Below are positions 35,309 through 48,190 of a stretch of 64,000 nucleotides of DNA, piece after piece. Each line of letters opens with the position of its first letter. The first letter of the stretch is position 1. The stretch spans positions 1-64,000 of the forward strand of contig BLJB01000283.1 in assembly GCA_013423325.1 (NCBI GenBank). Direction: 5' to 3'. Below the pieces are notes generated by a model. It was not told the origin of the DNA, searched no databases, and saw only the letters and a list, made by a program, of their open reading frames with translations. This DNA comes from Usnea hakonensis. Lineage: Eukaryota; Ascomycota; Lecanoromycetes; Lecanorales; Parmeliaceae. The position numbers were made by a program, and so were the translations under genes.

Positions 35309-38300
35309 CTATGAATTACTCCGACTCGGCCGCAACGGCGTCCTCGGCGACAGTGCCTCCGCCGGCTCACGCTGGCCCCTCGCCCTCCACCACCTCACCG
35401 CCCCCAGCACATCCCCCCCACCAAGCACGAGCGCCTTCCACGCCTCGACCCCCACCAATCCCTCTTCCTCTTCCGCACAAGCCGCAAACACCGCTTTCGG
35501 AAACCTCACCCGCTTCGCCTCCGCCTCCTGCAATCGCTCCTCATCGTGCCGTCGCTGCAGCACGCGCTCGAATTTCTCATGGTTGAGTCCGACGGCGTGG
35601 ACGTCCGCGACGCGCCAGGCGAGGTTGCGGGGGTTCTGGTCGGTGGAGTAGCCGTGGGTGTTCATGTAGGCTTGGATGGTGCGGGAGTCCATGAAGCCGG
35701 CCAAGACGAGGTTGACGATGCGGAGGCCCTGGGAGAGAAAGGCGTCGGCGGTGGTGGAGCCACGGCGGTGGACGGCATCATGGGTGATGATTCCCAGCAG
35801 GTGGGCCCAAGCGTTCAGGATGACGTAGAAGCCGCACGCGTCTATGCCCTCTTGGTGAGGGACTGGCATGAAGTTGACGGTAGATAGATCGCAATGGGGT
35901 CTGATGTTCCTTCCTCCAAGCCAGCCGGAGGAATGGATCAGAGACATAGTCTGAGCCCACATTTCTTGTCGACTGATGGTAGTTGGGCGGCTGTCCATGA
36001 TGCACAAAGATACTGGGCATCGACCACTCTTTTGCTTCTTATTATCGTCTGTATCAGCAAGCGTTGCGATCGCAAGAAAGAAATGCTGCGCCGACTGGTT
36101 CAATATTGGTATGATGAATTCTTTCCGCTTGCCAACTACGCCAACACCTGTTACCTGGCACTCCTCGGTACCTGATGGCGCTAGGATATCGCATCCAGCA
36201 TACGCATGTGCTATCGCTCGGCCTGTTCGCTTGCTTTCCGCTGTGTTGCGATTGACGCCTTCCCAAATAGAAGCAATAGCAATCACGACATCTTCGGGAG
36301 CCATGCCGGAAACGGACCTGATTTGTGTTGGACCTTTTCGATTGTTCATACGGTTTGTTAACCTTATTCCTTTCCAACGCGCTTCATATCTCATTAGCTG
36401 TCCCTCCCACGACTTCCGAGGCACAGATAGAACCCGTTGGTATTCTTGCTCCTGTTTTCTGACCATTCGATGGATAATGTCTGTCAAGACGTGTTCGTTC
36501 ATTGCAACACTTCGTATTCTGTGCAAAACGTCCTGCTCGGACCGGACTAGATTGGGGCTCTGCACATACTGGGTGGCTTGCAGAAAAGCGCTGATGGTTG
36601 GACCGTCAAGCTGACCTCGAACTGCGTAGCAAAATAGACGCTTCGCGTGAAGGTAAAAATTTTGGGGCAGTGGTTCGTTCCGGATTGCTAGCGGAAGTTT
36701 CAGCATATAAGCCCAGGCGTTGAGTATGGTATGGTACGCGCAGGTATTGCCCCAACTCTGTTTGGTGACGGGCTGCCAGATTTCAGGGGCAAATTGAGGC
36801 CATTCATCACCGAGCCATCCAGAAAATCTGACAACGTTCCTTGCCGCACGACGAATGCGTGACCTGCACATTTCCCCAAGAGGCAAACTATCCCGGATCG
36901 TAATCTGCACACGACCATCTAGGCAAGTTTCAGCAGTGGCCAAAAGAAAGTGTCCAATGCCACCCGTGAAATTTTCTCTCTGGGCCTGTTGTACTGCTGA
37001 AGAGCCAACAGGGTTGTCCTTGTTTCCGGGATCTCTGGCCTTGGCTCGGTTTGCGGTCTCAATATTCTCCCGATTCGCTCTCTCCTCACCTCGCTGGAAG
37101 GCAAGGAAAGGTAGCGAAGGATCTGGGTCCTCCTCTACGTTGTCCTCGGTCTCAGGCATAAGTTGCCACGTGGCCTCGTTCAACATTAAAGGTATAACGA
37201 AAGGTTGAGATTCGCAAACAGCACTATATCCATACATGCGATACTGTTGAGCCATCTGAAACAATTGAGTGTCTCCAAATGCGAATCTAGAACCCTCAAG
37301 GATCAACCCGTGCCAGACAGCTGCAATCGCCATTGCTATGTCATCGTCCGTTAAATTCTGGTCAGCTGGTAGTTGGTGCGTTGGATGCGTCCGCGTTATT
37401 TTCCGGTGTTTTCCAAAAGGTCGCTGTCCACATCTTTTAAATCCCCGAGTGTAGTCCTGATGAGCCAGTTGCCAGGTGTATTCCTCAGAAGTTTTTCTCA
37501 ACGTTTTGCTGGACCTCTTTCTTGTTTCATGTTCATCTTCATGGTTATCATCAGACTTACGTTTCAGTCTGGAACCCTAGATGAGTCGATCAATTGGACT
37601 TCGAGCATAGATTCGGATAGCATCTTACAGGCATATATTCCAAAGCCGCAACTGTGCACCACCAAAACATAGAAAAGTCTTGGAGTTCAAACACCGCAAA
37701 GGAAGGAAGAGGTCCAGCTCTAATAGAAGAGTCCACACGTATGCCATTGATCGAGAGGTACACCGAATCCTTATTCTCAACAAAGTACTCTAATTCGCCG
37801 GTTCCGACGTTACGGTGACGGCACACGTCTAAAGCTTTGTCGGCACCCCTAGCGACGTCAGTCTGATTATGAGCTACCGGGTTGGGGTCAGCATACACAT
37901 GAATCCTTGTTTCGCGCTCGCTGGGTGGGAAACTGGTGAGATGCAATGTCCTGTTGTTGCTTTGTTTGCTGGAGACAACCCTCAAACCAGAGTCTACATT
38001 CTTAAATTTGCACATGTTGGGGCTGCTACCATCGTCTGTGAGGTTACCATCTTTTGTGGATTCATCTGGTGTCATGAGGCGCTGTCTTAGGCTTGGAGCA
38101 TTGGCAACGACATGGTCGAACAAGGCACGCGTGTTTTCGACGAGGAGATCCTTGAAAAAGTCGGGCTTATTCTGGTAAGAAGCATACACGAATGGAGTAC
38201 CGAATGGCGCTGGATTGAGGGCGAGGACCTTTCTGGGCGAATCGGACAGGAAACCTGTACTCGATTCAGGACCTCCCTTCACAGTGTCTTGTTGTTTGTA

Positions 38301-38444
38301 ATCGCCAGCTTCGCCTTCGCGCAACCACTCCGAAGGGGCCCTTTTGTTCGGAGACTCTGCAGAGTCTGCGTACGCCTGCCCAGTCTCATCCTCCTCAGGC
38401 TGGCCAGATGCCGCATGCTCCGACCATCCTCCCGGTCCATCCAT
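35309..38444 (-). CDS. Protein with two tandem Ulp1/C48-like cysteine protease modules
   Basis: Two exons, 38444-37629 and 37576-35309, joined by a 52-nt intron (GTAAGA...CTAG), give 1027 aa. Residues 1-272 are a hydrophilic N-terminal region of unknown fold. A basic patch follows (RLKRKSDDN; RKRSSK), possibly a nuclear signal. Module 1 (about 343-570) has GHFLLA with His481, RDS with Asp501, then Q545 and Cys551 in QSWGNTCAYHTILNAWA. Module 2 (about 696-870) has HFFLAIA with His770, MDS with Asp800, then Q847 and Cys853 in QEGIDACGFYVILNAWA. This is the His-Asp-Gln-Cys order of Ulp/adenovirus-type proteases, and both sets are intact. The target (SUMO, NEDD8, ubiquitin or other) is unknown. 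The tail is a long Glu/Arg helix followed by a Pro/Ser end. Confidence 0.75.
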
Positions 38445-39346
38445 GGTTACTGGTGTTGCTTCGTGAATGGATTCGTCTGCCGTCTCGCTTGGGGCACGAT
38501 CTTACGGTGGCGACTTTATTGTCATTTCACCAGATGCTATCTCCTAATCCCCGTTCCAGTGACGCCAAAGAACAATTATCCTGCCGCTGACCAGAGATCG
38601 CAGAAGAGCGAACTGGATCGGCATTGATGGTAACCGCATGGCTTGAGCCGTTGGTTTGATTTAAGATTGTTCTTTGTCCTTCGCGTTTTTCCGCCGCACA
38701 CGGCGATGCAATCGCAGACTGTACGCTTCCGTGCACCAAACACTGCCCCTTGTTCGCTTATGCCAGTCACACATAGCCTTTCACCCATGCATGGCAAAGC
38801 TTTTCTAGACAATGGCGAACAAGTAGTGCCCGTGCTGTTGTTTAAAGAGGTTGTATTTTCGTTTTAAGACTAGCAATTCCGCATCCAGGTAAGTGAGGAA
38901 TGCAATTCCACAAAGGCGTCCGAATGGTCCCCCACAAATATTCGTAGCTGCTGACTGATATAGCTTAGCTCGTTTCAATTACACTGGCTGAACGCCTGCA
39001 TTTTTTATGGTCCAAATTGACGCGAGATGGAATTATGAGTAGAAGGTGTCAATGGAGACAGCCGAATTTCCGAATTTCCATCTTTACGCATCTACTAGAG
39101 GGGCGTAAGAGTATTCCGTTGATGACCACTTCTGTCAAGAGCTGTTGCAGGGCTGTTGGCTCTCAGCACCACAGCGTGACTATTAGAATGAAGAGATCCA
39201 AAGGAGCCTGTGGACGTTCAAGTCAGTCGGGAGTTGCTGCACAGCTGTCAGCTTCAAACCCACAGCACGACCCAATACACCCTTTCACTCTCAATCACAC
39301 ACGAGCGCAACCCATCCCATCTTTGCCCTCATAGCCTGCCCACCCC
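38445..39346. other. Intergenic region without gene
   Basis: Upstream of the tandem protease gene and downstream of the bZIP gene. Short open frames on both strands do not resemble proteins. A further upstream exon of the protease gene cannot be excluded. Confidence 0.4.
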
Positions 39347-40111
39347 TCACCCAACCCACCGATCCACCGCAACAAAAAGCCTCGAATTATCCACCTTACA
39401 CTCCTTCCACCCCCTCGTATCCCCTCCACAGCCCAGATCAGCTCTGACATCATCCGCACTGACATCCGCCCTCATGCTCGTAATGATATGAGCCGCATAT
39501 TCGCAGGTGGACTTATCGTCATCGCCTAGCACCATTTCATTTTCATCATGGGAGCATGGGACTTCTGAATGTACTTCGGGCTGTGTGTGAGGAAGATGAC
39601 TGGCGTAGACTTCTTTGGTTTGGACCGTAGTGGTGTGTTCCGGCGTAGAATTTTGCAACGGAGAAGCATCCCTCACTTCCCCAGCCCCAATTCCACTCGC
39701 CGCTGGAGTAGCGGCGAGTTGCCCCCCATTCCCCTCTCCAGCGCACTCTCCCCTCTCCCTCTCCAACACCACCCCCCTCAACCTCTCATTCTCCTCCCTC
39801 AACGCCGCCCCCTCATCCCTCAACCGCCCATTCTCCTCCCTCAGTCTCTTATTCTCCTCCGCCACAACCCTCGCCGCAAGCTGGATATCAACACTAGCCG
39901 TGACGCCCGCCCGTTCGCAATTCCTAAGCTTGTCTTCAAGTTCGTGCATGTATTCTTTGCGGCGGGCGCGGGAGCGGCGCTGGTTCTCGCGGATGCGGCG
40001 AGCGGCGGGGTTGGAAGGGGAGGGGTGGGGGGATGCGGTTTGGTGAGTTGAGAGGGAGGACTGGGTGGGAGCCATGGTGGTGGTGGTGGTGATGGTGGCA
40101 AAGGGGATCAA
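39347..40111 (-). CDS. bZIP transcription factor
   Basis: 254 aa, one exon. The basic region RRIRENQRRSRARRKEY (residues 38-54) is followed by a leucine-zipper-like coiled coil (about 57-115) with LEDKLRNCE and repeated heptads of the RLREENGRLRDEG kind. The QRRSRARRKEY pattern is found in a fungal bZIP family where the zipper contains VAEENKRLR. The remaining 140 residues are acidic and Ser/Thr-rich with a Cys near the end (LGCGGDTRGWKECKV). It would bind DNA as a dimer in the nucleus; targets are unknown. A Met 12 codons downstream (MAPTQ) may be the real start, since the first 12 residues are a Thr run. Confidence 0.85.
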   Translation of the reverse strand: MIPFATITTTTTMAPTQSSLSTHQTASPHPSPSNPAARRIRENQRRSRARRKEYMHELEDKLRNCERAGVTASVDIQLAARVVAEENKRLREENGRLRDEGAALREENERLRGVVLERERGECAGEGNGGQLAATPAASGIGAGEVRDASPLQNSTPEHTTTVQTKEVYASHLPHTQPEVHSEVPCSHDENEMVLGDDDKSTCEYAAHIITSMRADVSADDVRADLGCGGDTRGWKECKVDNSRLFVAVDRWVG

Positions 40112-40411
40112 TAGCGGGGCAATTTGGATAGAGTGATTGCAGCGATACTTTGCGGTGGCCTTAGAGAGTCGCTAGGATGAAGTAAAATACGAGTACTAGT
40201 GTATTCGGAAAGTCTTGGCGCTCTCAAGCTTCCTTATTCTATTCTATTCCATTGACTTTTGTCGATAATTGAAGTAGACGTAAATAAAGGTCTCCCCCAG
40301 CAATTGCATACTTAAGCCTTATACAATTCATCTCTCCTCTGAATCTCGTAGCCAGCTGAACTTTCTTACATCTCGAAATGTCTACTAGATCCGAATCCAT
40401 CAAGCAGCAAT

Positions 40412-43400
40412 CTACTGAGCCTTAATTCTGGCCTGAAATGAACCAACAACGACCTCCAGTTCCGCCTGAGGTTTCGACCAGTTGACTCTCATCAAGCTCT
40501 CATCATCAGTCACAACAAGCAACGCATCAGCAGCCGCGTTGCGAATCTTCGGATAAGGATGCAAAAGCATACTACACAGCTTCTTTTGAACCTCCGTCCT
40601 CACCCTCGGCAGAGTCATCATGCCCGCATATATCTTCACGGCCGCTTCAATCTTCTGGACATTACCGGATTTGAAATGCGCCTTTCGCACCTCGGTGAAC
40701 AGTCTTCTCCATGCAAAATCTTGCTCTCGTAACCGCTGCAGCACACCTGCTTCGAAGAGGAAGGCAACGAATTCAAGGGTAGGCACAGCGAGTCTGTCGT
40801 TGGAGATATTTTCTTGGATGAGGTCAGTCAGAAACGTGCAGAGCACTGACAATGCTGCTAGATTCAAAGACTCGGCAAACATCACGAAAGCGGCTCTTGA
40901 CGCCCCTAAAAGAGACTCAGAGCCTGCTCCTCCGGATGTGACATAACCCCCGAGAAGGGGTTTCCGAACCCAATCTTGCGTTAATTGGTGAGGGCATAAT
41001 GACAAGAGTTGTAGAAAGTAATCGATCGCCGATGTTTGCGAAATGTCGAATATTAAGCTTTTAGAGCAGTCAGTAGAGTATCATGGAACAAAGCAATTTT
41101 TCACATACCTCTGAGGTTCAGCCTCCGAGCCAAAAATTCCCCAGTTGGCTTGCAAGCAGCTCCAAGCTCGGAATCGAACTTTGTCGAGTTTTTCAACAGC
41201 AAGACCACAGATCCGGGCCGCCATAACCTGTCTTTCGCTAATGCTTAGGAGGCCCTTCTTCAAGACAACAGCGGTGGCATCGATGGCTTCCAAGCGAATC
41301 AAAGAACCAATGTCGCCCCGCCTATCGGTCGTGTACTCGTTCAGGCAGGCATGTAGCGCTTGAGACAACTGTCCAGAAATCACTACAAGAATCAGCCTAG
41401 CTGCCTGCAAAAAGATAAATACAACGATCCCTACCATTTGATTCCAGCACGTTCGAAGTCAATGTCCTTAGTGCAGTACATCTTAGGTTTATGCCATGTT
41501 GGTCGCTGACCAGTGTCGTCAATGTATCCATGATGAGGTTCTGCGATTGCGGAATCTGAACATGCTGGAAAACAGTGCCGAGTGCGGCCACGACTCCAAA
41601 TAGACTACCTTCTGTTGAACCGGGACTCGGATCGTTGAGAATTTGAGCCCATCGAGATATCAGATGCTCCTGTGACTCACGGTCCAGGATCTGGAAGAGT
41701 GCTTCCGCCGCCCTCGTACTAGCAGCAAGAACCATCTCATCAGATTGACGTAGGCTGATCTGAACTGTGTCATAGCATTCTTGGAGCTCTGCAAGAGGTA
41801 ATGGCGGCATCGTATGGATCAAGGAATTTGCAAGGGCTGCAATCAGAGAACACACGGCTTCACATGTGAGAGGCGACCGAAGATACTTCGTATCTGTGGC
41901 TGTGATACGTTCTTTTGACTGTGATTTGAGAAGACCACCATTGAGGTTAAATGTATGCCAAAGTCCAGCTATTTCAGGCTCCATGACGCCCAAGAGATGT
42001 GATGGGTTGCCAAAATTTGCATCTGACCAACGACTTACAATATTTGACAGAGCAAGTAGTAGTCCGTGTCTTTCCTCGACCTTTGAGATATCGTAGGCTT
42101 GCAACCGACGACGCAAAGTACTGATGGCTGACACGATCAATTCATAGCTTTGATTATGGGTCAGCAGCTCGATTGCACGAGAGGCATTGCGCCGACATTC
42201 GGCATCACCTGAACGTAGACCCCTCCAACCTACCATTCCGCAAAATATGGAACGCCAATACATTGGCTCGATCTGCGAGACGCTGATGGCAATTTGAGTC
42301 ATTGCCCTTGATCTCAAGGCGATGCCATGATAATCCACCACTTGCACAAGATCGATGCCATGTTTGATTTCTTCCGGGTGCCTGCCAATCATTTCCTGCA
42401 AAGCGGCGGAAGCACCGCGACGAATATTTCCAGCTGGATCCAACGTGGCAGCAACGACTAGCTCATTCGCGAGGATCTGAAGCGTCGATACTGTAGCATC
42501 GTTGGCCTTCCCTTTTGTGGGCGGTCGTGAGTCTGCGGCAGATTTGCTTTCAATTTCTTCAATCTGGCGCGTTGATCCAAGGACAGCGTCAAGATTTTGA
42601 TCCTTCAAAGACTTACATTTGTTGATGTCAGCCGTGGAATACCGTCTGGCGAGCGCCCATAGGCCAAAGCATGCTGCATCTCTGACGCTGGCTCCAACGG
42701 AATTTCCCAATGACGATCTTTGTTCGAAGCGTAAAGCGACAATGAGTGAAAATATGACCTTACTAAGAAGAGAGCCCGGTGGTATTGAATTACGGAAAAT
42801 TAGCTGCGATATCGCAAGAGTCAGACCATGCCATCTTAAAGCGCTTACAGTCCCTAAATTCAGTCCATAATTTCCATATACATCGGTCCCAGTGCGCGGG
42901 TCTTCCCGCAAAGTGTCCTCAAATAGCCTCGTATCAAGGATATCAATAAGTTGTCCTACCATGTCAGGTTCCAGCTCAACTGCAATGACACTTAGCCCCT
43001 TGCTTGCTGCGAGCCTCACAGGTGTGTCCTTGTCTTCCAATGCCGTCAGCAAGTGGTCGATGATTTCTTCGAGGGCGCCTTCGCCGAGACTTGGATCAGA
43101 ATCATCCTCAGCCTCGGAATCTATCCTCATCCCAGATACGGCCAGTGCCCGTTCAATTTTGATGACAAACCTGCGTGCAGAAGCTGAGGAACTTGCCCTA
43201 GCGGAGGGAGACGATTGATCGATGACGGCATACTGGACTGAATTGTATATTCGTGATAGGAGTGGCTTCAGGACCTCATTCCCAGCAGAGGCGATGAATC
43301 CGGCGAGAAAGGATAAAATGCCAATAAGACCATAGACTGATGTGAGAGCCGCGGCATTAGATTCTGCGCGGAGCGATGAGAGAGCCCAGTCAACGAGAAT

Positions 43401-44249
43401 CCTCTGAAGGCCAATCCTTTGCATATCTGTCCGGACCGCAAGACGTACTAGCAGTGTCCCAGCTGCCTCTCTGGCTTTGCTGGGTAGACTGAGGTGATAT
43501 GTAGACGCGCTCACGAGACGTTTTGCTATGGTTGGAATGGCAGAAGGTAAGGCGACATGCAATTGAGAGTCATAAAGCTGCAGACCGGTTTTATCAGAGG
43601 ACATGGAGCTAAGGTCAAAGGGTGCTAATAATAAATGGGATAGCCATAGCAACATGACAAAGCTTTCTTCCCAAACCATGAATCCATGCTTTGGGGTAGT
43701 GTTCTTGTCGTTAGAGTTCATCTTGCCAGCCCATGACTCAAATGCGTCAAGCATCATTTCCAGATATCTCGGCTCATTGTTCAGGAATTGAGAAATTACT
43801 TTTGTTCCTCGGACTTTGCATAACACGTAGAGAATTTTGGAGATTGCCCTCGGCAGAGGTATTATGCCAGGGCAAGGCTTTCCTTCTTGGTGGTAAAGGG
43901 CAAGATGCTTGGATGTGTAATCTATGAAAGCAGACACCAAAGGTTGGAGAAGATTACTTAGGTGAGGATCAAGTAGCTGCGGCCATTCTTGGAAAGGCTC
44001 CAACTATGGGAAGAAGCAATATTTAGCAAGACGACGTGACAGCTGGTGAGACGAACCTACCAGCTTGATGAGCTGGTCGGTCTTGGTCTTTCGGACCAGG
44101 CGTCGAACACGACGACCGGCTGCAGGCGAATCTTCAGATTGAGCAGGTCGGTCCTTGAACAGGAAACGAGGAAGAGCACTTTGTAGCTCCGCAATGAGGT
44201 CTGCAGAGGCCCGTTGTAGCTTGAGGTCTTCGTCACCGGTGGTATCCAT
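40412..44249 (-). CDS. Tubulin-specific chaperone D (cofactor D)
   Basis: Exons 44249-44061, 44003-41435, 41382-41109 and 41057-40412 give 1225 aa, close to the usual 1150-1250 of cofactor D. The protein is a solenoid of HEAT-type repeats. The N-terminal LIKLLEPFQEWPQLLDPHL is the family signature and spans the first splice, and RWHGLTLAISQLIFR occurs in the middle. The C-terminal part (about 915-1170, for example LSQALHACLNEYTTDRRGDIGSLIRLEA) matches the TBCD C-terminal domain. Cofactor D captures beta-tubulin and works with cofactors C and E to form the tubulin dimer. The last intron (41108-41058) ends in AAG rather than CAG or TAG; this is the only acceptor that joins the two conserved parts in frame. 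Confidence 0.92.
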
Positions 44250-45375
44250 GAAGATGGGAGACAGCTGACTATTGTGGTCATGAAGACAGACATGGACGTC
44301 AATGTGAAAGTAGCTTTCTGGGGGACAGTGATGGTAGAGCGTGTGGGGCCAATCAGATTCCCATCCTTGACAAGCGTGTAAGCGCGTAACTTGAAGCGCG
44401 TCGAACGGTACTTAAGTACTTAAGGGGCTAAAATAGTGCCAAGTCAAGCGGCATCTTCCCCTGTGCTCGTAGCGGCCGTCCGGCAGTTCAGCGTGGCTAG
44501 TACAGTATAGCTTCCTCTGGACCTGCGAGGCTCAGGTATCATAGTAGACGCAGCATCTGGGTCAAAGGTATTAAGGTAATTACCTCGGTCGGAATGATTG
44601 AGACCATTGACTGCTAAAGAAGGGTATAGCTTTGGAATAAGTAGAGAAGCTCATAAAAACTAATCAGCCCTTTCGTCGGTAAGTAGGGTCTGGACTCTGG
44701 GCGTGGGGTGTGGCGTTGAGCCACCCCGAGGGTTCCCGCCAATGATTGTATGGAATTTAGTACTAATAGGGTATAGTGTCAGGCTACTCGGGTACAGGGG
44801 GGCAGGGTGCAGGGTACATGATCCTTGTTCCGGTGTGCCTTGATCCTATCGGATAAGGATAGATTGGGGGGTGTTTCCTAATGATTATAGGTAGAAAAAA
44901 GTAGGTAGGTACCTACTCTACGGACGAAAACAAAATGACATATTATTAATTGGAAGGCTGTCATTTCATGAATGTGAAATGAAAAGCGGAAAGAAAGAAA
45001 AGAAAATTAAAAAATGAAAAGGAAAATTCTATTGCCTTTGCCTTTTAGCTTCAGGTACTTGACCTCGCTCTATAATATTCTTATCATATCACTTACAGCA
45101 ATTAGCTTTAGAAGCAGCAGCAGCAGCATCACCCACCTAAATCCCATCCATTAATTGCCAATTCCATCCCATCGGGCTGCAGCAATTTTCATTACTTTGG
45201 AAAACCAAGCAACGAACCAAACAGCAGAAATCAAGTCCAGGGATCATCCAAACCTCTTCCCTTCCTGCTTGTTTGTCTTTTGCCCGCATCTCCGAGGAGA
45301 GAGACAGACGTTTGCCCTGTACTGTACTGTACTGTACTGACCTAGTACTTGTTATTTATACTCTCTAACTTAGTC
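44250..45375. promoter_or_regulatory. Divergent promoter region, TBCD and NirA-like regulator
   Basis: 1.1 kb between head-to-head genes. It contains a short palindromic GTAGGTACCTAC at about 44905-44916 and an AG-rich stretch before the NirA-like gene. A tandem CTGTA array occurs at about 45318-45339. No uORF or RNA gene is obvious. Confidence 0.45.
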
Positions 45376-48190
45376 ATGGCCGGCGAAACCAAGCTCGAAG
45401 ATGAGTCCGACCACCCTACACCAACACCTACCAATAACAATCACTCCACCGTCCCCTCCAAATCCAATCATCATCATCCAAAACCTTCAAAGTCCAAATC
45501 TCACAGCAGAGATAAAGACTCTCCCGCTTCCGCTTCCCCTTCTGCTTCCGCTTCTGCTTCTGCTTCTGCAGCTGCAAAGAGGCGATGCGTTAGCACTGCC
45601 TGCATAGCCTGTCGAAGGAGGAAATCAAAGGTACCTCTTCCCCTTACTATCCGTGCCCTGCACAGCCAATCTGTGGCTGACCCATGTCATACACCGCCAG
45701 TGTGACGGGAACACTCCCAGCTGTGCTGCCTGCTCCTCCGTGTACGGAACGGAATGTGTCTACGACCCCAACTCAGACCATCGCCGCAAAGGCGTCTACA
45801 AGAAAGATATCGACAACCTCAAGACGCGCAATTCCACCCTGCAAACCCTGGTTCAGGCCATCCTCAATTACCCCGAGAATGAGGTACCGGCCTTGGTGGC
45901 ACAGATAAGGACATGTGAGAGCTTGGACGATGTGGCCGAATCCATACTGGCAAAGGACAATGGCGTCGGAGAGGAAGACAGAGTGGACGAGGCGACTACC
46001 AACGACGTTGGCACGCCTTCGGGCTACCCCAAGTTTGAAAAGGAGCTCTCGGGAAAGATGGGCAAGCTACGGCTCGACAACGGTGCCGTGAGCATCATTG
46101 GTGGGACCTCAAACCTAATATTCGTGGGATCTGGGACGGATGGGGAAGATGGAAGCTCTTCAACCGACGAGTCGGAGCAATTTGAAGAGCAGGAGTATGC
46201 CATCACCTCATGGACAGAGGTTACCTCTGATCCGGAGATTGTCGTTCATCTGCTCAACATGTACTTTGCCTGGCACTATACTTATTTCACCACCCTCTCG
46301 AAAAGCCTCTTCTATCGTGACTTCAAGCGGGGCAAGACTACCCACGACGTCAAACGAAAGACGGACTACTGCTCGCCACTGTTGGTCAATGCCATGCTTG
46401 CATTGGGTTGCCACTTTACCTCTTGGCCTCAAGCCAGAGCCGATCCGAAAGATTCTGCGACCGCTGGCGATCACTTCTTCAGGGAAGCCAAGAGACTCAT
46501 CTTGGAGAATGATGAACACGAGAATCCAAGGCTCACAACCGTCCAGGCACTCGCTCTCATGTCTGTGCGTGAAGCTGGATGCGGACGCGAGGCTCGAGGA
46601 TGGGTATACAGTGGAATCAGCTTTCGGATGGCCTACGACCTTGGGCTGAATATTGACTCTGGCTCGAACAATCTCGAAGACACCGAGATTGATGCCCGTA
46701 GGATAACGATATGGGGATGTTTCTTATTTGACAAGTAAGCTTGCACTTTTCGCTGCTTTCCGTCCATTCTGACATGTTAGATGCTGGTCGAACTACCTTG
46801 GTCGGCAACCTCAGCTGCCACTGTCTAGCATTGCAGCCCCCAAATTCGATGTCTTTCCAATGGAAGACGCTGATCTTTGGTCGCCCTACCTGGACACAGG
46901 GGTCGGTAAAATGCACACGCAACCGTCCCGAACGCGCGCGGTCGCTCTTCAGACATCTCAATTATGTGAGATCAGTAGCGATTTGCTGCTGTACTTCTAC
47001 CATCCCCATCAGCTGGAGAAACCATTGGGTAAGCAGGCGGAGCTCAAGAAGTTGAGTGAGCTGCACACAAGACTGGAAGCATGGCGGAAAAACCTACCAA
47101 AGGAACTGGAGCCTAGAGAGGGTCAGCTGCCGAATGTTCTTGTCATGCAGTAAGCTTTATGCGGCCTCGCAACGAGAACAAACTGACCCGGCATAGCATG
47201 TTCTTCCAGCTTCTGTTCATTCATCTATTCCGCCCATTCCTGAAATACAAGCCAGCGACCTCTCCACTGCCACCCCACGTCTCGCCACGGAAGTTCTTAA
47301 CCCATGCCGCTTCCATGATCTCAAAACTGCTACGCCTCTACAAAAGAACCCACGGCCTTCGTCAAATATGCAACATTGTCGTTTACATATCTCACTCAGC
47401 GTGTACGGTCCATCTACTAAACCTCCCCGATAAAACCGCCGCACGTGATCTTGCCCATGGTCTTAAGCATCTAGAAGAAATTGGGGAAAGCTGGCTGTGC
47501 GCCCGCAGGACTTTGGGAATTCTTCAAAAGGTGGCGGGGCGTTGGAAGATTGAGCTGCCTGAGGAAGCCGACAAAACCCTCCAGCGAGCGCATGAAAAAT
47601 TTAATTTAGGCCACTCGCCCGACCGCGATGCTACTCCTAGAGCAGACAGCAATCAGATACCGCCGACGCCGATGCAGCCATTACCTCCACCCGTAGCGAA
47701 ACCCAAGACCGAATCGAACGGCAACCACTCTCTTGATTCCACAAACAGTGTCTCGAATGGCTTCTTCTCAAGCACTGCTCCCTTGGCAAGTCCAATGCCT
47801 ACACCAGACGTACCCCGTCTTGGTGGCATCTTTTCGACGCCACTTCAACCAACGAGCGAATACAATCAAAAGCCAAGGCAGCACAGCTACGCCGTGCCGC
47901 AAACGCAACAAGAAATGTGGAACCTCAGTCAAGCTTCGCAAGCGCCGCCAATTCAGCAGACCTCCCCAACGATGCTGTTCGGCGGTGTGGATTCGTTGAT
48001 GCAAGACCAGGAATGGTGGCTGAGAGATTCGAACCAAATGTTTGCCAACTGGAATGGCATGGAGCATGAAGCAGCCATGCACAGCAACGCCGGCTTCGAT
48101 AACAGCACCGGGAACATGGGCTACGGGACGGGCGGTTACGGCATGAATGGAAACGCGCTGAACGGGTACGGTGGGCAAGCGGGGAATTAG
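45376..48190 (+). CDS. NirA/NIT-4-like Zn2Cys6 transcription factor
   Basis: Exons 45376-45630, 45701-46734, 46781-47149 and 47197-48190 give 883 aa, close to NirA (about 890). The zinc cluster has Cys76, 79, 86, 93, 96 and 104 and is split by the first intron between Lys85 and Cys86. After it come YDPNSDHRRKGVYKK and a coiled coil with the NirA-like LQTLVQAILNYPENEV block. GGTSNLIFVG precedes the fungal transcription-factor domain (about 240-610). The tail is Gln/Asn/Gly-rich and may be an activation domain. NirA activates nitrate and nitrite assimilation genes when nitrate is present. The assignment rests on overall resemblance; no nitrate genes are in this window. The ATG at 45376 has GTCATGG context. 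Confidence 0.85.

Noticed and set aside
35071..35586. Plus-strand Pro-rich frame over the protease gene 3' end
   Set aside because: It crosses an N gap and is the antisense shadow of a GC-rich coding end.
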